Positions 29,678 to 37,080 of a DNA stretch of 64,000 nt are shown here, in pieces. The DNA lies in NCBI RefSeq assembly GCF_016888005.1, contig NZ_JAFDVE010000014.1:62001-126000 (forward strand). Direction: 5' to 3'. This stretch comes from Phycicoccus sp. CSK15P-2. GTDB lineage: Bacteria > Actinomycetota > Actinomycetes > Actinomycetales > Dermatophilaceae. The notes below the pieces were generated by a model. That model worked only from the letters and a program-made list of their open reading frames with translations, had not been told where the DNA came from and did no database searches. Numbering within the stretch: the stretch's first letter is position 1; each line of letters opens with the position of its first letter. A program made the position numbers and the translations under genes.

Positions 29678-30675
29678 GGGAGCTCACCTACGTGCGGGCC
29701 TCGAGCGCCCAGGAGGCGGTCGAGGCGGTCACCGCCGACGCCGACGCGATGTTCCTCGGCGGGGGCACCAACCTCGTCGACCACCTCAAGCTGGGGGTCG
29801 CCCGGCCCGGCCGGCTCGTCGACGTCAGCCGGCTGCCGCTGGACGAGGTGGAGACCCGCGAGACGCCGGACGGACCGGTGCTGCGCGTCGGGGCCGCGGT
29901 CCGCAACGCCGACCTCGCCGCCCACCCGCTCGTCCGCTCCGGGCTGCCCGCCCTCTCGCGGGCCCTGCTGGCCGGCGCGTCGGGGCAGATCCGCCAGCAG
30001 GCGAGCACGGCCGGCAACCTGCTCCAGCGGACCCGATGCGTGTACTTCCAGGACGTGACGACGCCGTGCAACAAGCGCGAGCCGGGCTCGGGCTGCTCGG
30101 CTCTGGAGGGCTACGACCGGTACAACGCGGTGCTCGGCGCGAGCGAGCACTGCGTCGCCGTGCATCCCTCGGACATGGCGGTCGCGATGGTGGCGCTCGA
30201 CGCCGTCGTCGTCGTGCTGGGACCCGAGGGCGAGCGGCGGCTCCCGGTCGCCGACCTGCACCGCCTGCCGGGCGACGCGCCGCAGCGCGACACGACGCTG
30301 GCCCGCGACGAGCTCGTCACCGCCGTCGAGCTCCCCCTGACCGACCTGGCCGCCCGCTCGACGTACCGCAAGGTGCGCGACCGGGCGTCCTACGCCTTCG
30401 CCCTCGTGTCGGTGGCCGCCGCGCTGCGGATGGACGGCGACACCGTCGCCGACGTGCGCATCGTGTGGGGCGGCGCGGCGCACAAGCCCTGGCGGGCCGA
30501 GCTGGCCGAGCGGGCCCTGGTCGGGCAGGCGCTCGACGAGGACACGGTCGCCGCGGCGGTCGACACCGAGCTGGCGACCGCGCGCACGAGCGAGGGGACG
30601 GCGTACAAGCTCCCGATGCTGCGCGGGACCACGGCGCACACCCTGACGACCCTGGCGACGACGGAGGACGCATGA
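29674..30675 (+). CDS. Aldehyde oxidoreductase FAD/[4Fe-4S] subunit (PaoB/YagS-like)
   Basis: 333 aa. The FAD-binding domain has FLGGGTNLVDHLK and GASGQIRQQASTAGNLLQR. The segment RCVYFQDVTTPCNKREPGSG then C, with C122, C132, C141 and C160, matches the extra [4Fe-4S]-binding insert known from E. coli PaoB, distinguishing it from ordinary CO-dehydrogenase medium chains. ATG 29674 overlaps the small-subunit stop, and its own stop overlaps the large-subunit start. It is the site where electrons leave to the acceptor. Confidence 0.92.
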   Translation: MRELTYVRASSAQEAVEAVTADADAMFLGGGTNLVDHLKLGVARPGRLVDVSRLPLDEVETRETPDGPVLRVGAAVRNADLAAHPLVRSGLPALSRALLAGASGQIRQQASTAGNLLQRTRCVYFQDVTTPCNKREPGSGCSALEGYDRYNAVLGASEHCVAVHPSDMAVAMVALDAVVVVLGPEGERRLPVADLHRLPGDAPQRDTTLARDELVTAVELPLTDLAARSTYRKVRDRASYAFALVSVAAALRMDGDTVADVRIVWGGAAHKPWRAELAERALVGQALDEDTVAAAVDTELATARTSEGTAYKLPMLRGTTAHTLTTLATTEDA

Positions 30676-32810
30676 GCACCGAGACGGTGGAGCAGACCCC
30701 GACCCCCATCACCCCGCGCTCGGTCGGCACCGCCCTGGGCCGGGTCGACGGCCCCGAGAAGGTCACCGGCGCCGCCCGCTACGGCGTGGAGCACCACGGC
30801 GAGGACGGGCTGGCCGACCCGCTGTACGCGTGGCTCGTCCAGTCGACCGTGGCCAAGGGCGCGGTCGACGCGGTCGACCCCGCCGCCGCCCTGGCCCACC
30901 CCGGGGTCGTCGCGGTGCTGGACCACACGAGCGCGCCCCGCCTCGAGGACACCGACGACGGCGAGCTCGCCGTCCTCCAGGACGCCCGCGTCCACTTCCG
31001 CGGGCAGGTCGTCGCGCTCGTGCTCGCCGAGTCCGTGGAGGCCGCCCGCGAGGGCGCGGCGCTGGTCGAGGTCGGCTACGCCGCCGAGGACCACGACGCC
31101 CGCTTCTCCGCCGACGGCGCCACCTACCGCCCCGACTCGGTCAACCCCGCCTTCGACACCGACTCCGACCAGGGCGACGTCGACGCCGCGCTCGAGGCGG
31201 CGGCGGTCGTCGTCGAGGGCGAGTACTCCACGCCGCACGAGCACAACAACCCGATGGAGCCGCACGCCACGCTCGCCCGCTGGAGCGACGGCGACGGCGA
31301 CGAGGTGCTGCGCCTCGTCGACTCGACCCAGGCGGTCCACGGCGTGGCGAGCACGGTGGCGCCGCTCTTCGGGCTCGAGCCGGGGCAGGTGCGGGTCACC
31401 GCGCCCTACGTCGGCGGGGGGTTCGGCAGCAAGGGGATGCCGCACGCGTCCACGGTCGCGGCCGCGCTCGCCGCCCGGGCCGTCGCACCCCGGCCGGTGT
31501 CCCTGGCCGTCACCCGGCAGCAGATGTTCGCGCTCACGGGCTACCGCACGGCGACGGTCTCCCGGTTCCGGCTCGGCGCCGACACCGACGGGCGGCTCAC
31601 CGCCGTGGAGCACCGGGCCTACGAGCAGACCTCCGCGGTCAAGGAGTTCGCCGAGCAGACCGCCGTCGCGACCCGGATGATGTACGCCGCGCCGAACCGG
31701 CGGACATCGCACCGGCTCGCCGTCCTCGACGTCGCCGTCCCGTCGTGGATGCGCGCCCCGGGGGAGATGCCCGGGATCTTCGCGCACGAGGTCGCGATGG
31801 ACGAGCTGGCCGAGGCGTGCGGGCTCGACCCCGTCGAGCTGCGGCTGCGCAACGAGCCGGACGTCGACCCCGAGTCCGGCAAGCCGTTCAGCATCCGCCG
31901 GCTGCCGGAGTGCCTGGAGCGCGGCGCGGAACGGTTCGGCTGGGCGGAGCGCTCGGCGCAGCCGCGCAGCACCGTCGACGGCGACTGGTGGGTCGGCACG
32001 GGCGTCGCCGCCGCCACGTACCCGGGCTACCGGATGCCCGGCAACGCCGCGCGGGTGACGGCCCTCGAGGGCGGCCGGTACGACGTGGCCATCGGGTGCG
32101 TCGACATCGGCACCGGCGCCCGCACGGTGCTCACCCAGATCGCCGCCGACGCGCTCGCCGTCGAGCCGGCGGACGTCGACCTGCACATCGCGGACACGTC
32201 CCTGCCGTCGGCGTCCGTGGCCGGTGGCTCGTCGGGCACGAGCTCCTGGGGGGCCACCGTCGTCGCGGCCGCGCAGGCCTTCGCCGCCGCCCACGGGGAC
32301 GCCCCGGAGCCGGGTGCCGAGGTCGTCGCCTCCGCGGACGACGACCCGCTGTCCGGCGAGCACGTCTTCCACTCCTTCGGCGCGGTGTTCGCGCAGGTAC
32401 GGGTGCACCGGTGGACCGGCGAGATCCGGGTGCCGCGGCTGCTCGGCGTCTACTCCGTCGGCCGGGTCGTCAACCCGACGACGGCGCGCAGCCAGCTCCT
32501 CGGGGGGCTCGTCATGGGCCTGTCCGCGGCCCTGCACGAGGAGTCGGTGCGCGACCCGCGGTTCGGCCACGTCGTCACCCAGGACCTCGCCAGCTACCAC
32601 GTCGCGTCGCACGCCGACGTGCTCGACGTCGACGCCGAGTGGCTCGAGGAGAGCGACGACGAGTTCACCCCGATGGGTTCGCGCGGTATCGGGGAGATCG
32701 GCATCGTGGGGACCGCCGCGGCGGTGGCCAACGCCGCCTACCACGCGACGGGGGTGCGGGTTCGGTCCCTGCCCGTGACGGCCGACCGCTTCCTCGAGGT
32801 GGACCGCTGA
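30672..32810 (+). CDS. Aldehyde oxidoreductase molybdenum-binding subunit (PaoC/YagR-like)
   Basis: 712 aa. The large subunit binds molybdenum cofactor and performs substrate hydroxylation. Visible are GGGFGSKG (molybdopterin contact), SWMRAPGEMPGIFAHEVAMDELAEACGLDPVELRLRN, and the catalytic glutamate in GSRGIGEIGI (Glu675). Close resemblance to PaoC suggests oxidation of aromatic or other aldehydes rather than xanthine. The gene overlaps the FAD subunit gene by 4 bp. The maturation factor that usually accompanies this enzyme (PaoD/XdhC family) is not in the window, so it must be elsewhere or not needed. Confidence 0.93.
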   Translation: MSTETVEQTPTPITPRSVGTALGRVDGPEKVTGAARYGVEHHGEDGLADPLYAWLVQSTVAKGAVDAVDPAAALAHPGVVAVLDHTSAPRLEDTDDGELAVLQDARVHFRGQVVALVLAESVEAAREGAALVEVGYAAEDHDARFSADGATYRPDSVNPAFDTDSDQGDVDAALEAAAVVVEGEYSTPHEHNNPMEPHATLARWSDGDGDEVLRLVDSTQAVHGVASTVAPLFGLEPGQVRVTAPYVGGGFGSKGMPHASTVAAALAARAVAPRPVSLAVTRQQMFALTGYRTATVSRFRLGADTDGRLTAVEHRAYEQTSAVKEFAEQTAVATRMMYAAPNRRTSHRLAVLDVAVPSWMRAPGEMPGIFAHEVAMDELAEACGLDPVELRLRNEPDVDPESGKPFSIRRLPECLERGAERFGWAERSAQPRSTVDGDWWVGTGVAAATYPGYRMPGNAARVTALEGGRYDVAIGCVDIGTGARTVLTQIAADALAVEPADVDLHIADTSLPSASVAGGSSGTSSWGATVVAAAQAFAAAHGDAPEPGAEVVASADDDPLSGEHVFHSFGAVFAQVRVHRWTGEIRVPRLLGVYSVGRVVNPTTARSQLLGGLVMGLSAALHEESVRDPRFGHVVTQDLASYHVASHADVLDVDAEWLEESDDEFTPMGSRGIGEIGIVGTAAAVANAAYHATGVRVRSLPVTADRFLEVDR

Positions 32811-32827
32811 CCACCGGCGGCGTGACG

Positions 32828-33625
32828 TCAGCGGCGCCAGCCGTCGCGGTCCGGTGGCTCCGGTGACGGCTCGGCGTCGTCGGCCGTGAAGGGAAGGCTG
32901 CCTGGTGCCTTCCGGGCCAGCTCGGCGCCGGTGAGGACGCCGGTCGGCAGCGCGGCCGAGGCGCACGCCCGCCGGAGGTCGAACAGGCGCAGCGGCCGGA
33001 CGGACGCCACGAGCACGACGTTGCCGAACCGGCGACCCTTGAGCACCTCGTGCAGCCCGACGAGCGCGACGTGACCGAACGTCTCCTGCGCCCCGGCACC
33101 GACCCTGGCCACGTAGCGTAGCCCCCGGTCGTCCGCGAGGTTGGCCAGCAGCAGGCCGGCGTCCCCGAGGACGCGGCAGGCGTCCCTCAGCCACTCCCGG
33201 GTGGTCAGGCCGGCGGGCACCCGGCCGCCCGCGTAGGCGTCGAGGACGACGAGGTCGGCGCTCGCGTCCCGCAGGGCTGCCATCCCGTCCTCCCCCGTGA
33301 CCGGCCGCACCCGGATGCGGTGGCCGCGGGGCAACGGCAGCTCGCGGCGCACCGCCTCGGTGAGCCCGGTGTCCGGCTCGAGGACGACCTGCGGCGACCC
33401 GGGCCGGGTGTGCTGCAGCCATCGGGCCAGGGTCAGCCCCGCCCCGCCGACGTGCGTCGTCCGCAGCGGTCCGCCGCCGGCGAGCGCCTCGACGCACAGG
33501 GCGAGGTGCTGGACGTACTCGAAGGTCAGCAGCGTCGGGTCGCCGAGGTCGACGGCCGACTGCGGATGGTCGTCGAGGACGACGGTGACGACCGTCCCGT
33601 CCGTCTCGAAGCGCGGCTCACCCAC
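32828..33625 (-). CDS. Spermidine-synthase-like methyltransferase-fold protein
   Basis: 265 aa with a Rossmann core like spermidine synthases: HVGGAGLTLARWLQHTRPGSPQVVLEPDTGLTEAVRREL, then DLVVLDAYAGGRVPAGLTT. The polyamine synthase Asp/Gln set is not complete, so calling it a true spermidine synthase is unsafe. Many actinobacteria carry such SpeE-like proteins of unknown role. GTG 33625 follows a minus-strand TAGCCT (plus 33633-33638) by seven bases. It diverges from the SCP2-like gene with only 37 bp between start codons. Confidence 0.75.
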   Translation of the reverse strand: MGEPRFETDGTVVTVVLDDHPQSAVDLGDPTLLTFEYVQHLALCVEALAGGGPLRTTHVGGAGLTLARWLQHTRPGSPQVVLEPDTGLTEAVRRELPLPRGHRIRVRPVTGEDGMAALRDASADLVVLDAYAGGRVPAGLTTREWLRDACRVLGDAGLLLANLADDRGLRYVARVGAGAQETFGHVALVGLHEVLKGRRFGNVVLVASVRPLRLFDLRRACASAALPTGVLTGAELARKAPGSLPFTADDAEPSPEPPDRDGWRR

Positions 33626-33662
33626 GGCCGGAAGGCTACGGCGTCCCGGTAGCGTCTGCGGC
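33626..33662. promoter_or_regulatory. Compact divergent leaderless promoters
   Basis: Thirty-seven bases separate the start codons of two divergent genes. The minus-strand -10 TAGCCT (plus 33633-33638) is 7 nt from GTG 33625, and the plus-strand -10 TAGCGT (33650-33655) is 7 nt from ATG 33663. Each -35 region must therefore lie inside the opposite gene or over the opposite -10. Confidence 0.6.
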
Positions 33663-34040
33663 ATGCCACCGCGTCGCCGGACGAGCCCGGACCAGGGCCG
33701 TGCCGCCCTCGCCGCCTGGGTCGCCGAGAGCGACTCCCTCGACCGAGCCACCCGTGGCACGGCCGTCCGCTTCACCCTCGAGGAGCTCGCCGAGCGGGCC
33801 CCGGGCAACAGCGTGGAGGTCCGGGTGCCGCCGTTCGGCGTCGTGCAGTGCGTCGAGGGCCCCCGCCACACCCGTGGCACGCCGCCCAACGTCGTCGAGA
33901 CCGACGCCGAGACCTGGCTCTGCCTGACGACCGGCCGGATGACCTGGGCCGCGGCACTGGCCGACGGCGTGCTCCGGGTCAGCGGCACGCGGGCCGACCT
34001 CTCCGGGCTGCTGCCGCTCACCGACGGGCACACGCGATGA
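33663..34040 (+). CDS. Sterol-carrier-like (SCP2-type) small protein
   Basis: 125 aa, matching the bacterial SCP2-like family seen near purine genes in actinobacteria: RFTLEELAERAPGNSVEVRVPPFGVVQCVEGPRHTRGTPPNVVETDAETWLCLTTGRMTWAAALADGVLRVSGTRADL. It probably binds a hydrophobic ligand; no enzyme motif is visible. The start is leaderless in appearance (TAGCGT 7 nt upstream). Its stop overlaps the oxidoreductase start (ATGA), suggesting co-function or at least co-expression. Confidence 0.8.
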   Translation: MPPRRRTSPDQGRAALAAWVAESDSLDRATRGTAVRFTLEELAERAPGNSVEVRVPPFGVVQCVEGPRHTRGTPPNVVETDAETWLCLTTGRMTWAAALADGVLRVSGTRADLSGLLPLTDGHTR

Positions 34041-34888
34041 GGCACGGCGTCGTCCTCCTCACCGACGAGCCGTGGGCCGAGGCCGCACCCCGCTGGCGGA
34101 CGGTGGAGGAGCTGGGCTTCGACCACGCGTGGACCTACGACCACCTCGTGTGGGGAGGGCTGCCGGACAGCCCCTGGCGCAGCGCCATGCCCACCCTCGC
34201 CGCCGCGGCCGGCGTCACCGAGCGCATCGGGCTCGGCACGTTCGTGTCCTCCCCGAACCAGAACCACCCCTACACGTACGCCCGGGACGTCATCACCCTC
34301 GACGACCTGAGCGGCGGGCGGTTCCTCTGCGGCGTGGGCACGGGAGGTGACCTGGACGCACGGTTGCTCGGCAGCGACCTCACGCTGCGCGACCGGGTCG
34401 CGCGCTTCCACGAGTTCGTGCCGCTGCTCGACCGTCTGCTGCGCGAGGACCACGTCGACCACGACGGCGAGTGGTTCACGACGCGGGACGCCCGCACGCT
34501 GCCCGGGCCGGTACGCCACCGCGTCCCTCTGCTCGTTGCGGCGAACGGGCCACGGTCGGTCCGCGTCGCCGGCACGTACGGGGACGGCTGGGTCACGTAC
34601 GGCGGACGCGGCGACACGCTCGATGCCTGGTTCGGCCACGTCGCCGGGCTCGTCGAACGCTTCGACGAGGCGCGCACGGCGGCCGGGCGCGGGGCCGCCG
34701 ACCGCTACCTCTCGCTCGACTCCTCGCCGCGCTACAGCCTGGAGTCGGCCGGGCTGCACGCCGAGATGTCCGGCCGGGCGGCCGAGCTCGGCTTCACCGA
34801 CGTCGTGTGCCACTGGCCGCGGGCGGAGGGGCCGTACGCGGGCGACCCCGCCGTCCTCGAGGAGGTGGCGGGGTCGCTCGTGCGGTGA
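34037..34888 (+). CDS. F420-type LLM-class oxidoreductase
   Basis: 283 aa luciferase-like TIM barrel: WTYDHLVWGG, RIGLGTFVSSPNQNHP, RFLCGVGTGGDLDARLLG and VPLLVAANGPRSVRVAGTYGDGWVTYG. It belongs to the group commonly annotated as F420-dependent; the substrate is unknown. It is translationally coupled to the SCP2-like gene. It is convergent with the anti-sigma gene, with only 5 bp between stop codons. It is a paralogue of the protein at 10376-11293 only at fold level. Confidence 0.87.
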   Translation: MRHGVVLLTDEPWAEAAPRWRTVEELGFDHAWTYDHLVWGGLPDSPWRSAMPTLAAAAGVTERIGLGTFVSSPNQNHPYTYARDVITLDDLSGGRFLCGVGTGGDLDARLLGSDLTLRDRVARFHEFVPLLDRLLREDHVDHDGEWFTTRDARTLPGPVRHRVPLLVAANGPRSVRVAGTYGDGWVTYGGRGDTLDAWFGHVAGLVERFDEARTAAGRGAADRYLSLDSSPRYSLESAGLHAEMSGRAAELGFTDVVCHWPRAEGPYAGDPAVLEEVAGSLVR

Positions 34889-34893
34889 GGCGG

Positions 34894-35643
34894 TCAGGCC
34901 ACGGCCATGACCATGATCGGGTCGCTCGTCGGGGACGACGAGCCCCCGGCCGGCTCGACCGTCACGCCCACCGCGGTCGCGGCCGACACGCTGCCCTGGA
35001 GCAGCGCCTCGCCCCGACCGTCGCTCGGCGTGAGGAACCCGGCGGGCCGGGCGACCTCGTCGGTGCCGACGTACCAGAGCTGGTAGGTCATCCCCTCGGG
35101 CGCCGGCGCCAGGCCGGAGACGGTGAGCACGGACTGGTCCAGCTCACGGCTGTACGCGAGGGTCGCGCTCGTCCCCTCCTTCTCGCTCGTCACGGTCGCC
35201 GCGTCTCCGGCGCCCTGGACCTGCTGGGCGGCGGTGAGCGCCGGCTCGGGGGTGGTCCAGGCGTTGACCGCGACGCCGCCGACGACGACCGCGGCCGCGG
35301 CTGCGGCTGCCGCGACCCAGCTGCGCGGTCGGCGCAGGAGCGGGACCACCGGGGCGAGCTGCTCGGACTCGGCCGGGGCCGGTGCCGTGTGCTCCTCCGG
35401 TTCGGGCCCGACCGGGGGCAGCGGGCGCACGTGGGCGATGCCACTGAGCACGGACGTGCGCAGCGAGGCAGGTGGAGCGACGTCGCTCAGGGAGGACAGC
35501 GCGTGCGCCGCCCCTTGGAGCTCGGCGACCTCCGCCCGGCAGGCCGGGCACGCCGTGAGGTGGCGTTCGAAGGACGAGCGCTCGTCGATGTCGAGGGCGT
35601 CGACCGCGTATGCACCGCTCAGGTGGTGCAGATCGGGGCTCAT
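34894..35643 (-). CDS. rskA: Anti-sigma-K factor RskA
   Basis: 249 aa. The N-terminal zinc-associated anti-sigma domain carries His28, Cys32 and Cys35 (FERHLTACPAC). One membrane segment follows (SWVAAAAAAAAVVVGGVAV), then an extracytoplasmic RskA domain (ELDQSVLTVSGLAPAPEGMTYQLWYVGTDEV). It sequesters SigK until regulated proteolysis. The ATG overlaps the sigma-factor stop (ATGA). The neighbours sigK and a fasciclin lipoprotein make the assignment firm. Confidence 0.94.
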   Translation of the reverse strand: MSPDLHHLSGAYAVDALDIDERSSFERHLTACPACRAEVAELQGAAHALSSLSDVAPPASLRTSVLSGIAHVRPLPPVGPEPEEHTAPAPAESEQLAPVVPLLRRPRSWVAAAAAAAAVVVGGVAVNAWTTPEPALTAAQQVQGAGDAATVTSEKEGTSATLAYSRELDQSVLTVSGLAPAPEGMTYQLWYVGTDEVARPAGFLTPSDGRGEALLQGSVSAATAVGVTVEPAGGSSSPTSDPIMVMAVA

Positions 35644-36251
35644 GCCGGTACTCCCAACGTGTCCCGGAGACGGATGAGACCGTCCCGGATCCTGGTCTTC
35701 GCTGTGCCGAGGGGTAGGTCGAGCAGGGACGCGACCTCGGTGTGCGTGTAACCGCCGAGGTAGGCGAGCTCGACGGCGCTGCGTTGTGCTTCGGTGAGGC
35801 TCTCGAGGGCCTTGCGGACCCGCTGTGCCTCGATGGACGTGTGCGCCGCCTCCGCGGTCTGGTCGAAGTCGACCTCCTGAGTGGCCGTGGCGTGGGCGTC
35901 GTCGCGTCGGCGCGACGCCTCGCTCGACCTGACCCGGTCGACCGCGGTGCGGTGGGCGATGGTCATGAGCCACGAGATCGCGCTGCCCTTCGCCCCGTCG
36001 AACCGTGCGCTGGTCCGCCAGACGTCGAGGTACACCTCCTGGGTGACCTCCTCCGACATGGCGGGGTCGCGCACGATGCGCAGGACGAGCCCGTAGATGC
36101 GCCGGCAGGTGGCGTCGTAGAGCTCGGCGAACGCGGACTCGTCGCCCCGGGCGGACCGGCGGAGCATCCCGCCGAGGTCGGGACCGCGTGCAGCCGCCTC
36201 CCCGGGTTCGCTGGTGGGCGGGTCCGAGGAGGCGGCCGTCATGCGATCCAT
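35640..36251 (-). CDS. sigK: ECF RNA polymerase sigma factor SigK
   Basis: 203 aa. Sigma region 2 (AFAELYDATCRRIYGLVLRIVRDPAMSEEVTQEVYLDVWRTSARFD) and region 4 (LTEAQRSAVELAYLGGYTHTEVASLLDLPLGTAKTRIRDGLIRLR) are both present. Operon position with rskA and a fasciclin gene matches mycobacterial SigK. ATG 36251 is given; ATG 36242 is equally possible. It lies 10 bp behind the fasciclin gene and should be transcribed from that gene's SigK-like promoter, giving positive autoregulation. Confidence 0.94.
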   Translation of the reverse strand: MDRMTAASSDPPTSEPGEAAARGPDLGGMLRRSARGDESAFAELYDATCRRIYGLVLRIVRDPAMSEEVTQEVYLDVWRTSARFDGAKGSAISWLMTIAHRTAVDRVRSSEASRRRDDAHATATQEVDFDQTAEAAHTSIEAQRVRKALESLTEAQRSAVELAYLGGYTHTEVASLLDLPLGTAKTRIRDGLIRLRDTLGVPA

Positions 36252-36261
36252 TGTGGACGAC

Positions 36262-36903
36262 TCAGCCCTCGGGGACGAGCACCTGGTCGATGATGTACAC
36301 GGTGGCGTTGGCGGTCTGCACGTTGCCGCAGACGACCTTGGCGTCGCCCGGGGTCACGGTGAAGTCCTCGCCGGAGCCCTCGACGGTGATGGTGCCGCCA
36401 CCGAGGGTCTCGTGCTCACCGGCCACGTCCTCGGGCGACAGGCGGCCCTCGACGACGTGGTTGGTGAGGACGTCGGTGAGCAGACCCTCCGGGTCGGCCA
36501 TCGCGGCGTCCATGGTCTCCTTCGGGAGGGCCTCGAAGGCGCTGTTCGCCGGCGCGAAGACCGTGATGTCCTCGGCCGAGTTCAGCGTGTCGGCCAGGCC
36601 GGCCTCGCCGACCGCGGTGACGAGGGTGGACAGCGCCGGGTTGTTGCTCGCGGCGGTGGCCACGGGATCCTGGGCCATGCCGTCGAACGAGCCGGCGCCG
36701 TCGGCCGGGACGTCCGCGCAGGCGGCACCGAAGGGCTCGCCGCCCATGGCGTCGCTCATCGACTCCGAGGGGCTGGCGGACGGGGCGGCCGAGCTGGTCA
36801 TCGTGTCGCTCGAGCCGGAGGTCGAGTCGTCCGAGCCGCAGGCGGCGAGGGACAGGGGGAGGGCGAGCGCAAGGGCTGCGATCGTGGTTCGGGTGGTGCG
36901 CAT
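36262..36903 (-). CDS. Fasciclin-domain lipoprotein (MPT70/MPT83-like)
   Basis: 213 aa. A lipobox (LAACGS) and a Ser/Thr-rich linker precede one fasciclin (FAS1) domain: NPALSTLVTAVGEAGLADTLNSAEDITVFAPANSAFEALP, then NHVVEGRLSPEDV. In mycobacteria such proteins (MPT70, MPT83) are major SigK targets displayed at the cell surface. ATG 36903 has AAGGAG upstream. A SigK-like promoter, CCAATC-N16-CCGAAC, lies about 50-75 bp upstream on the minus strand. It probably leads the operon with sigK and rskA. Confidence 0.92.
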   Translation of the reverse strand: MRTTRTTIAALALALPLSLAACGSDDSTSGSSDTMTSSAAPSASPSESMSDAMGGEPFGAACADVPADGAGSFDGMAQDPVATAASNNPALSTLVTAVGEAGLADTLNSAEDITVFAPANSAFEALPKETMDAAMADPEGLLTDVLTNHVVEGRLSPEDVAGEHETLGGGTITVEGSGEDFTVTPGDAKVVCGNVQTANATVYIIDQVLVPEG

Positions 36904-36951
36904 CGGAGGGACTCCTTCAGCGGGTGGGTTTTCCTTCGTCGTACACCAGGG

Positions 36952-36979
36952 GTTCGGCACCGGGCAGCAGGTGGATTGG
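36952..36979 (-). promoter_or_regulatory. SigK-type promoter of the fasciclin-sigK-rskA operon
   Basis: Read on the minus strand, CCAATC (plus 36974-36979), a 16-bp spacer, then CCGAAC (plus 36952-36957). The mycobacterial SigK consensus is close to CCATCC-N16/17-CCGAAT. The -10 is identical to that found before the molybdoenzyme gene. The start codon is 48 bp downstream, with its own Shine-Dalgarno sequence. Confidence 0.7.
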
Positions 36980-37080
36980 CTGTGGTCCAGCGATTCTCAC
37001 GATCTCCGGGTCACGGTTCGGTCACGACGACGCCGCCCGCACGCGAGGTGCGGACGGCGGACGGCGGACAGGGCAGGGGC

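Noticed and set aside
32828-33625. True spermidine synthase (speE)
   Set aside because: The Rossmann fold is clear, but the polyamine-binding and catalytic residue set is incomplete and no speD or other polyamine gene is nearby.
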